Positions 53,197-64,000 of a stretch of 64,000 nt of DNA are shown here, piece after piece. The position numbers were made by a program, and so were the translations under genes. The stretch lies in NCBI RefSeq assembly GCF_050948175.1, contig NW_027490115.1, positions 1,426,001 to 1,490,000 on the forward strand, read 5' to 3'. The DNA is from Xylocopa sonorina. Taxonomy: Eukaryota > Arthropoda > Insecta > Hymenoptera > Apidae. A model generated the notes under the pieces. The model saw nothing but the letters and a program-made list of their open reading frames with translations. It did no database searches and was not told the origin of the DNA. Numbering within the stretch: position 1 is the stretch's first letter; each line of letters begins with the position of its first letter.

Positions 53197-56039
53197 TGAA
53201 TGTAAATGCGACACTTCCTTGAAAGGAAATAGCGTTTGCAGATGTCTACCTATCGTAGCAATAGAGTTCTAGTGCTTCTTAAAACGCGATATTGCATCTC
53301 ATATCTATGTTTCATGATAAGATATAATATTCATTGAGAAGTGTTATGCATTCCTCGTCTACGATTCAAATGAATGTAAATGCGACACTTCCTTGCCAGG
53401 AAATAGCGTTTGCAGATGTCTAGGTATCGTAGCAATAGAGTTCAAATGCTTCTTAAAACGAGATATTGCATTTCATATTTTTGTTTCATGATAAGATATA
53501 ATATTCATTGCGAAGTGTTTTGTATTCCTCGTCTACACTTCAAATGAATGTAAATGCGACACTTCCTTGCAAGGAAATAGCGTCTGCAGATGTCTACGTA
53601 TCGCAGCAATAGAGTTCTTATGATTCTTAAAACGCGATATCGCATCTTATTTTTATGGTTTATGGTAAGATATAATATGATTTGCGAAGTGTCATGTATT
53701 CCTCGTCTACACTTCATATGAATGTAAATGCGACACTTCCTTGCAAGGAAACAGCGTTTGCAGATGTCTACGTATCGTAGCAATGGAGTTCTTACGATAC
53801 TTAAAACGCGATATCGCATCTCATTTCTATGTTTCATGGTAAGATATAGTATGATTGGCGAACTCTTATGCATTCCACGTCTACACTTCAAATGAATGTA
53901 AATGCGACACTTCATTGCTAGGAAATAGCGTCTGCAGATGTCTAGGTACCGCAGCAATGGAGTTCGAATGCTTCTTAAAACGAGATATTGCATCTCATTT
54001 CTATGTTTCATGGTAAGATATAATATGATTTGCGAAGTGTCATGTATTCCTCGTCTACACTTCATATGAATGTAAATGCGACACTTCCTTGCAAGGAAAT
54101 AGCGTTTGCAGATGTCTACCTATCGTAGCAATAGAGTTCTAGTGCTTCTTAAAACGCGATATCGCATCTCATTTCTATGTTTCATGGTAAGATATAATAT
54201 GATTTGCGAAGTGTTATGTATTCCTCGTCTACACTTCAAATGAATGTAAATGCGACTCCTCCTTGCAAAGAAATAGCGTTTGCAGATGTCTACGTATCGT
54301 AGCATTAGAGTTCTCATGATTCTTAAAACGCGATATTGCATCTCATATCTATGTTTCATGATAAGATATAATATTCATTGAGAAGTGTTATGCATTCCTC
54401 GTCTACGATTCAAATGAATGTAAATGCGACACTTCCTTGCCAGGAAATAGCGTTTGCAGATGTCTAGGTATCGTAGCAATAGAGTTCTTATGATTATTAA
54501 AACGCGATATCGAATCTCATTTCTATGTTTCATGGTAAGATATAATATGATTTGCGAAGTGTCATGTATTCCTCGTCTACACTTCATATGAATGTAAATG
54601 CGACACTTCCTTGCAAGGAAACAGCGTTTGCAGATGTCTACGTATCGTAGCAATGGAGTTCTTACGATACTTAAAACGCGATATCGCATCTCATTTCTAT
54701 GTTTCATGGTAAGAAATAATATGATTTGCGAACTGTTATGTATTCCTCGTCTACACTTCAAATGAATGTGAATGCGACACTTCCTCGCTAGGAAATAGCG
54801 TCTGCAGATGTCTACGTATCGAAGCAATAGAGTTCTTATGATTTCTAAAACGCGATATCGCATCTCATTTCTATGGTTTATGGTAAGATATAATATGATT
54901 TGCGAAGTGTCATGTATTCCTCGTCTACACTTCAAATGAATGTAAATGCGACACTTCCTTGCAAAGAAATAGCGTTTGCAGATGTCTACGTATCGTAGCA
55001 ATAGATTACTAATGCTACTTAAAACGCGATATCGCATCTCACTTCTATGTTTCATGGTAAGATATTATATGATTTGCGAAGTGTCATGTATTCCTCGTCT
55101 ACACTTCAAATGAGTGTAAATGCGACACTTCTTTGCTAGGAAATAGCGTCTGCGGATGTCTAGGTATCGTAGCAATAGAGTTCAAATGCTTCTTAAAACG
55201 AGATATTGCATCTCATATCTATGTTTCATGATAAGATATAATATTCATTGCGAAGTGTTATGCATTCCTCGTATACGATTTAAATGAATGTAAATGCGAC
55301 GCTTCCTTGCAAGGAAATAGCGTTTGCAGATGTCTACGCATCGTAGCAATAGATTTCTTATGATTCTTAAAACGCAATACCGCATCTCATTTCTATGTTT
55401 CATGGTAAGATATAATATGATTTGCGAAGTGTCATGTATTCCTCGTCTACACTTCAAATGAATGTAAATGCGTCACTTCCTTGCTAGGAAATAGCATCTG
55501 CAGATGTCTAGGTATCGTAGCAATAGAGTCCAAATGCTTCTTAAAACGAGATATTGCATCTCATATTTATGTTTCATGATAAGATATAATATTCATTGCG
55601 AAGTGTTATGCATTCCTCGTATACGATTCAAATGAATGTAAATGCGACACTTCCATGCAAGGAAATAGCGTTTGCAGATTTCTACGTATCGTAGCAATAG
55701 ATTTCTAATGCTTCTTAAAACGCGATATCGCATCTCATTTCTATGTTTCATGGTAAGATATAATATGATTTGCGAAGTGTTATGTATTCCTCGTCTACAC
55801 TTCAAATGAATGTAAATGCGACACTTCCTTGCAAAGAAATAGCGTTTGCAGATGTCTACGTATCGTAGCAATAGATTACTAATGCTACTTAAAACGCGAT
55901 ATCGCATCACATTTCTATGTTTCATGGTAAGATAATATATGATTTGCGAAGTGTCACGTATTCCTCGTCTACACTTCAAATGAATGTAAATGCGACACTT
56001 CTTTGCTAGGAAATAGCGACTGCAGATGTCTAGGTATCG
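53197..56039 (+). repeat. 19-monomer higher-order repeat, copy 1
   Basis: Matches 56503-59345 at an offset of 3306 bp over 2843 bp. Five substitutions were noticed: GATATAGTATG/GATATAATATG near 53848, AGCATTAG/AGCAATAG near 54305, ATTATTAAAA/ATTCTTAAAA near 54496, CGAAGC/CGTAGC near 54831 and CATATTTATG/CATATCTATG near 55567. It includes A2, GGCGAACTCTT, shuffled GATAATATATG and ATTTAAATG marker units. Confidence 0.93.
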
Positions 56040-56502
56040 CAGCAATGTAGTTCGAATGCTTCTTAAAACGAGATATTGCATCTCATATCTATGTTTCATG
56101 ATAAGATATAATATTCATTGCGAAGTGTTATGCATTCCTCGTACACGATCCAAATGAATGTAAATGCGACACTTCCTTGCAAGGAAATAGCGTTTGCAGA
56201 TGTCTACGTATCGTAGCAATAGATTTCTAATGCTTCTTAAAACGCGATATCGCATCTCATTTCTATGTTTCATGGTAAGATATAATATGATTGGCGAACT
56301 CTTATGTATTCCTCGTCTACACTTCAAATGAATGTAAATGCGACACTTCTTTGCTAGGAAATAGTGTCTGCAGATGTCTAGGTATCGCAGCAATGTAGTT
56401 CGAATGCTTCTTAAAACGAGATATTGCATCTCATATCTATGTTTCATGATAAGATATAATATTCATTGCGAAGTGTTATGCATTCCTCGTACACGATCCA
56501 AA

Positions 56503-59345
56503 TGAATGTAAATGCGACACTTCCTTGAAAGGAAATAGCGTTTGCAGATGTCTACCTATCGTAGCAATAGAGTTCTAGTGCTTCTTAAAACGCGATATTG
56601 CATCTCATATCTATGTTTCATGATAAGATATAATATTCATTGAGAAGTGTTATGCATTCCTCGTCTACGATTCAAATGAATGTAAATGCGACACTTCCTT
56701 GCCAGGAAATAGCGTTTGCAGATGTCTAGGTATCGTAGCAATAGAGTTCAAATGCTTCTTAAAACGAGATATTGCATTTCATATTTTTGTTTCATGATAA
56801 GATATAATATTCATTGCGAAGTGTTTTGTATTCCTCGTCTACACTTCAAATGAATGTAAATGCGACACTTCCTTGCAAGGAAATAGCGTCTGCAGATGTC
56901 TACGTATCGCAGCAATAGAGTTCTTATGATTCTTAAAACGCGATATCGCATCTTATTTTTATGGTTTATGGTAAGATATAATATGATTTGCGAAGTGTCA
57001 TGTATTCCTCGTCTACACTTCATATGAATGTAAATGCGACACTTCCTTGCAAGGAAACAGCGTTTGCAGATGTCTACGTATCGTAGCAATGGAGTTCTTA
57101 CGATACTTAAAACGCGATATCGCATCTCATTTCTATGTTTCATGGTAAGATATAATATGATTGGCGAACTCTTATGCATTCCACGTCTACACTTCAAATG
57201 AATGTAAATGCGACACTTCATTGCTAGGAAATAGCGTCTGCAGATGTCTAGGTACCGCAGCAATGGAGTTCGAATGCTTCTTAAAACGAGATATTGCATC
57301 TCATTTCTATGTTTCATGGTAAGATATAATATGATTTGCGAAGTGTCATGTATTCCTCGTCTACACTTCATATGAATGTAAATGCGACACTTCCTTGCAA
57401 GGAAATAGCGTTTGCAGATGTCTACCTATCGTAGCAATAGAGTTCTAGTGCTTCTTAAAACGCGATATCGCATCTCATTTCTATGTTTCATGGTAAGATA
57501 TAATATGATTTGCGAAGTGTTATGTATTCCTCGTCTACACTTCAAATGAATGTAAATGCGACTCCTCCTTGCAAAGAAATAGCGTTTGCAGATGTCTACG
57601 TATCGTAGCAATAGAGTTCTCATGATTCTTAAAACGCGATATTGCATCTCATATCTATGTTTCATGATAAGATATAATATTCATTGAGAAGTGTTATGCA
57701 TTCCTCGTCTACGATTCAAATGAATGTAAATGCGACACTTCCTTGCCAGGAAATAGCGTTTGCAGATGTCTAGGTATCGTAGCAATAGAGTTCTTATGAT
57801 TCTTAAAACGCGATATCGAATCTCATTTCTATGTTTCATGGTAAGATATAATATGATTTGCGAAGTGTCATGTATTCCTCGTCTACACTTCATATGAATG
57901 TAAATGCGACACTTCCTTGCAAGGAAACAGCGTTTGCAGATGTCTACGTATCGTAGCAATGGAGTTCTTACGATACTTAAAACGCGATATCGCATCTCAT
58001 TTCTATGTTTCATGGTAAGAAATAATATGATTTGCGAACTGTTATGTATTCCTCGTCTACACTTCAAATGAATGTGAATGCGACACTTCCTCGCTAGGAA
58101 ATAGCGTCTGCAGATGTCTACGTATCGTAGCAATAGAGTTCTTATGATTTCTAAAACGCGATATCGCATCTCATTTCTATGGTTTATGGTAAGATATAAT
58201 ATGATTTGCGAAGTGTCATGTATTCCTCGTCTACACTTCAAATGAATGTAAATGCGACACTTCCTTGCAAAGAAATAGCGTTTGCAGATGTCTACGTATC
58301 GTAGCAATAGATTACTAATGCTACTTAAAACGCGATATCGCATCTCACTTCTATGTTTCATGGTAAGATATTATATGATTTGCGAAGTGTCATGTATTCC
58401 TCGTCTACACTTCAAATGAGTGTAAATGCGACACTTCTTTGCTAGGAAATAGCGTCTGCGGATGTCTAGGTATCGTAGCAATAGAGTTCAAATGCTTCTT
58501 AAAACGAGATATTGCATCTCATATCTATGTTTCATGATAAGATATAATATTCATTGCGAAGTGTTATGCATTCCTCGTATACGATTTAAATGAATGTAAA
58601 TGCGACGCTTCCTTGCAAGGAAATAGCGTTTGCAGATGTCTACGCATCGTAGCAATAGATTTCTTATGATTCTTAAAACGCAATACCGCATCTCATTTCT
58701 ATGTTTCATGGTAAGATATAATATGATTTGCGAAGTGTCATGTATTCCTCGTCTACACTTCAAATGAATGTAAATGCGTCACTTCCTTGCTAGGAAATAG
58801 CATCTGCAGATGTCTAGGTATCGTAGCAATAGAGTCCAAATGCTTCTTAAAACGAGATATTGCATCTCATATCTATGTTTCATGATAAGATATAATATTC
58901 ATTGCGAAGTGTTATGCATTCCTCGTATACGATTCAAATGAATGTAAATGCGACACTTCCATGCAAGGAAATAGCGTTTGCAGATTTCTACGTATCGTAG
59001 CAATAGATTTCTAATGCTTCTTAAAACGCGATATCGCATCTCATTTCTATGTTTCATGGTAAGATATAATATGATTTGCGAAGTGTTATGTATTCCTCGT
59101 CTACACTTCAAATGAATGTAAATGCGACACTTCCTTGCAAAGAAATAGCGTTTGCAGATGTCTACGTATCGTAGCAATAGATTACTAATGCTACTTAAAA
59201 CGCGATATCGCATCACATTTCTATGTTTCATGGTAAGATAATATATGATTTGCGAAGTGTCACGTATTCCTCGTCTACACTTCAAATGAATGTAAATGCG
59301 ACACTTCTTTGCTAGGAAATAGCGACTGCAGATGTCTAGGTATCG
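56503..59345 (+). repeat. 19-monomer higher-order repeat, copy 2
   Basis: Partner of 53197-56039. Between the copies (56040-56502) are units with CAATGTAGTTCG and GTACACGATCC, which also occur near 52.7-52.85 kb. This copy runs on into the next duplicated segment without unique spacer. Confidence 0.93.
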
Positions 59346-59958
59346 TAGCAATAGAGTTCAAATGCTTCTTAAAACGAGATATTGCATCTCATATCTATGT
59401 TTCATAATAAGATATAATATTCATTGCGAAGTGTTATGCATTCCTCGTATACGATTCAAATGAATGTAAATGCGACACTTCCGTGCAAGGAACTAGCGTT
59501 TGCAGATTTCTACGTATCGTAGTAATAGGTTTCTAATGCTTCTTAAAACGCGATATCGCATCTCATTTCTATGTTTCATGGTGAGATATAATATGATTTG
59601 CGAAGTGTTTTGTATTCCTCGTCCACACTTCAAATGAATGTAAATGCGACACTTCCTTGCAAAGAAATAGCGTTTGCAGATGTCTACGTATCGTAGCAAT
59701 AGATTACTAATGCTACTTAAAACGCGATATCGCATCTCATTTCTATGTTTCATGGTAAGATATAATGTGATTTGCGAAGTGTTATGTATTCCTCGTCTAC
59801 ATTTCAAATGAATGTAAATGCGACACTTCCTTGCAAGGAAATAGCGTTTGCAGATGTCCACCTATCGTAGCAATAGGGTTCTAATGCTTCTTAGAACGCG
59901 ATATCGCATCTCATTTCTTTGTTTCATGGTAAGATATAATATGATTTGCGAAGTGTTA
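58472..59958 (+). repeat. 17-monomer-offset repeat, copy 1
   Basis: Matches 61430-62916 at an offset of 2958 bp. Differences noticed include GATTCTTAAA/GATACTTAAA near 58670, AGCGTTTG/AGCTTTTG near 58976, AGCGACTG/AGCGGCTG near 59325 and AGATTTCT/AGGTTTCT near 59005. The right edge is where GTTATGTATTCCTCGTATAC here meets GTTCTGTATTCCTCGTCTAC. Confidence 0.9.
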
Positions 59959-60051
59959 TGTATTCCTCGTATACGATTCAAATGAATGTAAATGCGACAC
60001 TTCCTTGCTAGGAAATAGCGTCTGCAGATGTCTACGCATCGTAGCAATAGG

Positions 60052-60810
60052 GTTCTTATGATTCTTAAAACGCAATACCGCATCTCATTTCTATGTTTCA
60101 TGGTAAGATATAATATGATTGACGAAGTGTCATGTATTCCTCGTCTACACTTCAAATGAATGTAAATGCGACACTTCTATGCTAGGAAATAGCGTCTGCA
60201 GATGTCTAGGTATCGTAGCAATAGAGTTCAAATGCTTCTTAAAACGCGATATTGCATCTCATATCTATGTTTCATGATAAGATATAATATTCATTGCGAA
60301 GTGTTATGCATTCCTTGTATACGATTCAAATGAATGTAAATGCGACACTTCCTTGGAAGGAAATAGCGTTTGTAGATGTCTACGTATCGTAGCAATAGAG
60401 TTCTTATGTTTCTTAAAACGCGATATCGCATCTCATTTCTATGTTTCATGGTAAGATATAATATGATTTGCGAAGTGTTATGTATTCCTCGTCTACACTA
60501 CAAATGATTGTGAATGCGATACTACCTCGCTAGGAAATAGCGTTTGCAGATGTCTAGGTATCGTAGCAATAGTGTTCTTATGATTCTTAAAACGCGACAT
60601 CACAACTCAATTCTATGTTTCATGGTAAGATATAATATGATTTGCGAAGTGTTATGTATTCCTCGTCTACACTTCAAATGAATGCAAATGCGACACTTCC
60701 TTCCAAGGAAATAGCATTTGCAGATGTCTACGTATCGTAGCAATAGATTTCTAATGCTTCTTAAAACGCGATATCGCATCTCATTTCTATGTTTCATGGT
60801 AAGATATAAT
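60052..60810 (+). repeat. 210-monomer-offset relative of 23512-24270
   Basis: The match lies at 36540 bp. Differences noticed are TTGCAAGG/TTGGAAGG, CGCAACTC/CACAACTC and ATGGTAG/ATCGTAG. After 60810 the sequence follows the 27.4 kb region instead. It shows that a higher-order haplotype was moved or kept across more than half the window. Confidence 0.88.
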
Positions 60811-61429
60811 ATGATTTGCCAAGTGTTATGAATTCCTCGTCTACACTTCAAATGAATGTAAATGCGACACTTCCTTGCAAAGAAATAGCGTTTGCAGATG
60901 TCTACGTATCGTAGCAATAGATTACTAATGCTACTTAAAACGCGATATCGCATCTCATTTCTATGTTTCATGGTAAGATATAATATGATTGGCGAACTCT
61001 TATGTATTCCTCGTCTACACTTCAAATGAATGTAAATGCGACACTTCTTTGCTAGGAAATAGCGTCTGCAGATTTCTAGGTATCGCAGCAATAGAGTTCT
61101 AATGCTTCTTAAAACGAGATATTGCATCTCATATCTATGTTTCATGATAAGATATAATATTCATTGCGAAGTGTTATGCATTCCTCGTATACGATTCAAA
61201 TGAATGTAAATGCGACACTTCCTTGCAAGGAAATAGCGTTTGCAGATGTCTACGCTTCGTAGCAATAGAGTTCTTATGATTCTTAAAACGCAATACCGCA
61301 TCTCATTTCTATGTTTCATGGTAAGATATAATCTGATTTGCGAAGTGTTATGTATTTCTCGTCTACACTTCAAGTGAATGTAAATGCGACACTTCCACGC
61401 AAGGAAATAGCGTTTGCAGATTTCTACGT

Positions 61430-62916
61430 ATCGTAGCAATAGAGTTCAAATGCTTCTTAAAACGAGATATTGCATCTCATATCTATGTTTCATGATAAGA
61501 TATAATATTCATTGCGAAGTGTTATGCATTCCTCGTATACGATTTAAATGAATGTAAATGCGACGCTTCCTTGCAAGGAAATAGCGTTTGCAGATGTCTA
61601 CGCATCGTAGCAATAGATTTCTTATGATACTTAAAACGCAATACCGCATCTCATTTCTATGTTTCATGGTAAGATATAATATGATTTGCGAAGTGTCATG
61701 TATTCCTCGTCTACACTTCAAATGAATGTAAATGCGTCACTTCCTTGCTAGGAAATAGCATCTGCAGATGTCTAGGTATCGTAGCAATAGAGTCCAAATG
61801 CTTCTTAAAACGAGATATTGCATTTCATATCTATGTTTCATGATAAGATATAATATTCATTGCGAAGTGTTATGCATTCCTCGTATACGATTCAAATGAA
61901 TGTAAATGCGACACTTCCATGCAAGGAAATAGCTTTTGCAGATTTCTACGTATCGTAGCAATAGGTTTCTAATGCTTCTTAAAACGCGATATCGCATCTC
62001 ATTTCTATGTTTCATGGTAAGATATAATATGATTTGCGAAGTGTTATGTATTCCTCGTCTACACTTCAAATGAATGTAAATGCGACACTTCCTTGCAAAG
62101 AAATAGCGTTTGCAGATGTCTACGTATCGTAGCAATAGATTACTAATGCTACTTAAAACGCGATATCGCATCACATTTCTATGTTTCATGGTAAGATAAT
62201 ATATGATTTGCGAAGTGTCACGTATTCCTCGTCTACACTTCAAATGAATGTAAATGCGACACTTCTTTGCTAGGAAATAGCGGCTGCAGATGTCTAGGTA
62301 TCGTAGCAATAGAGTTCAAATGCTTCTTAAAACGAGATATTGCATCTCATATCTATGTTTCATAATAAGATATAATATTCATTGCGAAGTGTTATGCATT
62401 CCTCGTATACGATTCAAATGAATGTAAATGCGACACTTCCGTGCAAGGAACTAGCGTTTGCAGATTTCTACGTATCGTAGTAATAGGTTTCTAATGCTTC
62501 TTAAAACGCGATATCGCATCTCATTTCTATGTTTCATGGTGAGATATAATATGATTTGCGAAGTGTTTTGTATTCCTCGTCCACACTTCAAATGAATGTA
62601 AATGCGACACTTCCTTGCAAAGAAATAGCGTTTGCAGATGTCTACGTATCGTAGCAATAGATTACTAATGCTACTTAAAACGCGATATCGCATCTCATTT
62701 CTATGTTTCATGGTAAGATATAATGTGATTTGCGAAGTGTTATGTATTCCTCGTCTACATTTCAAATGAATGTAAATGCGACACTTCCTTGCAAGGAAAT
62801 AGCGTTTGCAGATGTCCACCTATCGTAGCAATAGGGTTCTAATGCTTCTTAGAACGCGATATCGCATCTCATTTCTTTGTTTCATGGTAAGATATAATAT
62901 GATTTGCGAAGTGTTC
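61430..62916 (+). repeat. 17-monomer-offset repeat, copy 2
   Basis: Partner of 58472-59958. It is followed by about 310 bp (62917-63225) resembling 22.5-22.9 kb, marked by AATGCAACAC and GCGATATAGCAA. The earlier copy lacks these two monomers. Confidence 0.9.
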
Positions 62917-63225
62917 TGTATTCCTCGTCTACACTTCAAATGAATGTAAATGCAACACTTCCTTGCAAGGAAATAGCGTTTGCAGATGTCTACCTATCGT
63001 AGCAATAGGGTTCTAATACTTCTTAAAACGCGATATAGCAACTCATTTCTTTGTTTCATGGTAAGATATAATATGATTTGCGAAGTGTTTTGTATTCCTC
63101 GTCCACACTTCAAATGAATGTAAATGCGACACTTCCTTGCAAGGAAATAGCGTTTGCAGATGTCTACGTATCGTAGCAATAGATTTCTAATGCTTCTTAA
63201 AACGCGATATCGCATCTCATTTCTA

Positions 63226-64000
63226 TGTTTCATGGTAAGATATAATATGATTTGCGAAGTGTTATGTATTCCTCGTATACGATTCAAATGAATGTAAATG
63301 CGACACTTCCTTGCTAGGAAATAGCGTCTGCAGATGTCTACGCATCGTAGCAATAGGGTTCTTATGATTCTTAAAACGCAATACCGCATCTCATTTCTAT
63401 GTTTCATGGTAAGATATAATATGATTGACGAAGTGTCATGTATTCCTCGTCTACACTTCAAATGAATGTAAATGCGACACTTCTATGCTAGGAAATAGCG
63501 TCTGCAGATGTCTAGGTATCGTAGCAATAGAGTTCAAATGCTTCTTAAAACGCGATATTGCATCTCATATCTATGTTTCATGATAAGATATAATATTCAT
63601 TGCGAAGTGTTATGCATTCCTTGTATACGATTCAAATGAATGTAAATGCGACACTTCCTTGGAAGGAAATAGCGTTTGTAGATGTCTACGTATCGTAGCA
63701 ATAGAGTTCTTATGTTTCTTAAAACGCGATATCGCATCTCATTTCTATGTTTCATGGTAAGATATAATATGATTTGCGAAGTGTTATGTATTCCTCGTCT
63801 ACACTACAAATGATTGTGAATGCGATACTACCTCGCTAGGAAATAGCGTTTGCAGATGTCTAGGTATCGTAGCAATAGTGTTCTTATGATTCTTAAAACG
63901 CGACATCACAACTCAATTCTATGTTTCATGGTAAGATATAATATGATTTGCGAAGTGTTATGTATTCCTCGTCTACACTTCAAATGAATGCAAATGCGAC
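63226..64000 (+). repeat. Partial copy of 59920-60694, cut by window end
   Basis: Matches 59920-60694 at 3306 bp (19 units), with shared markers ATTGACGAAGTGTC, CACTTCTATGC, TTCCTTGTATACG, TTGGAAGG, TTTGTAGATG and CGACATCACAACTCAATTC. No difference was noticed. The copy continues past the window, so the 17-19-monomer tandem organisation carries on to the right. Confidence 0.92.

Larger units (their letters stand above)
1..64000. repeat. Tandem satellite array, 174-bp monomer
   Basis: The motif TGTCTA and the backbone behind it recur every 174 bp from the first base to the last. I checked the register at 1, 175, 349, 523, 697, 4002, 17921 and 63857, and at many other points through duplication offsets that are exact multiples of 174. 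Counting gives 367 full units plus 144 bp of a 368th. Segments that change least by eye are CTTAAAAC (unit positions 37-44), CTATGTTT (63-70), TAAGATATAAT (77-87), GCGAAGTGT (94-102) and AATGTAAATGCGAC (131-144). No unique sequence, transposable element or RNA gene interrupts the array, and neither edge is seen. A centromeric or pericentromeric role is inferred only from the unit length and the organisation. I do not recognise the satellite family. Confidence 0.98.

Noticed and set aside
1..64000. CRISPR array
   Set aside because: The period is 174 bp with no short conserved repeat alternating with unique spacers. The whole unit is repeated, and there are no cas genes.
1..64000. CENP-B box
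   Set aside because: I compared the monomer on both strands with the known pattern TTCG-N4-A-N2-CGGG. The TTCG that occurs on the minus strand (in CACTTCGCAAATC) is not followed by the required bases, and no CGGG was noticed.
1..64000. Transposon or retroelement insertion, tRNA or rRNA gene inside the array
   Set aside because: The 174-bp register continues throughout and all duplication offsets are multiples of 174, leaving no room for an insert. No unique stretch was seen.
1..64000. Bacterial or phage origin
   Set aside because: There are no operons, ribosome-binding sites or coding density, and long satellite arrays with higher-order repeats are a eukaryotic feature.

Overview
The whole 64 kb window is one uninterrupted tandem satellite-DNA array. 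The repeat unit (monomer) is 174 bp and AT-rich: hand counts on two monomers give about 34-35% G+C. If each unit starts at the motif TGTCTA (position 1), the window holds 367 complete monomers plus a truncated one from 63857 to the window end. Only two net length changes shift the register, both 1-bp deletions (at 3922/3923 and in the A-run at 16742-16744). I saw no unique sequence, transposon, tRNA, rRNA, CRISPR array or believable gene. The array runs off both ends, so its true length and flanks are unknown.

This points to a eukaryotic heterochromatic satellite, possibly centromeric or pericentromeric. The unit length is close to one nucleosome repeat. The species cannot be named. CpG is not depleted and looks enriched in the commoner monomer type, which argues against a long history of dense CpG methylation and mildly favours an invertebrate or similar genome.

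Two monomer families share one backbone. The A family carries GTTCAAATGC, CTCATATCTATG, ATAATATTCATTGCG and often CTGCAG. The B family carries GTTCTTATG or TTCTAATGC, GCGATATCGC, CATGGTAAG and ATATGATTTGCG. Sub-variants serve as markers: A2 with ATTGAGAAG, B' with TGTCAACCTGTCG, a GGCGAACTCTT type, and a shuffled GATAATATATG type. B-rich stretches are broken up by A monomers.

At larger scale the monomers form variable higher-order repeats whose copies sit a whole number of monomers apart. Tandem-scale offsets are 17, 18, 19, 20, 21 and 42 monomers (2958-7308 bp); longer-range offsets of 24, 39, 49, 70, 92, 103, 105 and 210 monomers also occur. By region: 0-10 kb is heterogeneous with 5-, 14/11- and 24-monomer duplications; 6.9-15.7 kb holds a 39-monomer duplication and expanded B' units; 16.5-28 kb is a 21-monomer and 17/18-monomer zone; 30.8-51 kb has a near-perfect 6.95 kb duplication nested with a 20-monomer one; 53-64 kb has three successive, nearly identical copies of 17-19 monomers.

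The long minus-strand open frames (up to 400 codons) arise because 174 is divisible by three and B monomers lack an in-frame stop, while A monomers contain TGA stops. I do not annotate them as genes. The real content is the record of unequal exchange (hybrid monomers, register-preserving duplications) and the clustered palindromes within each unit.
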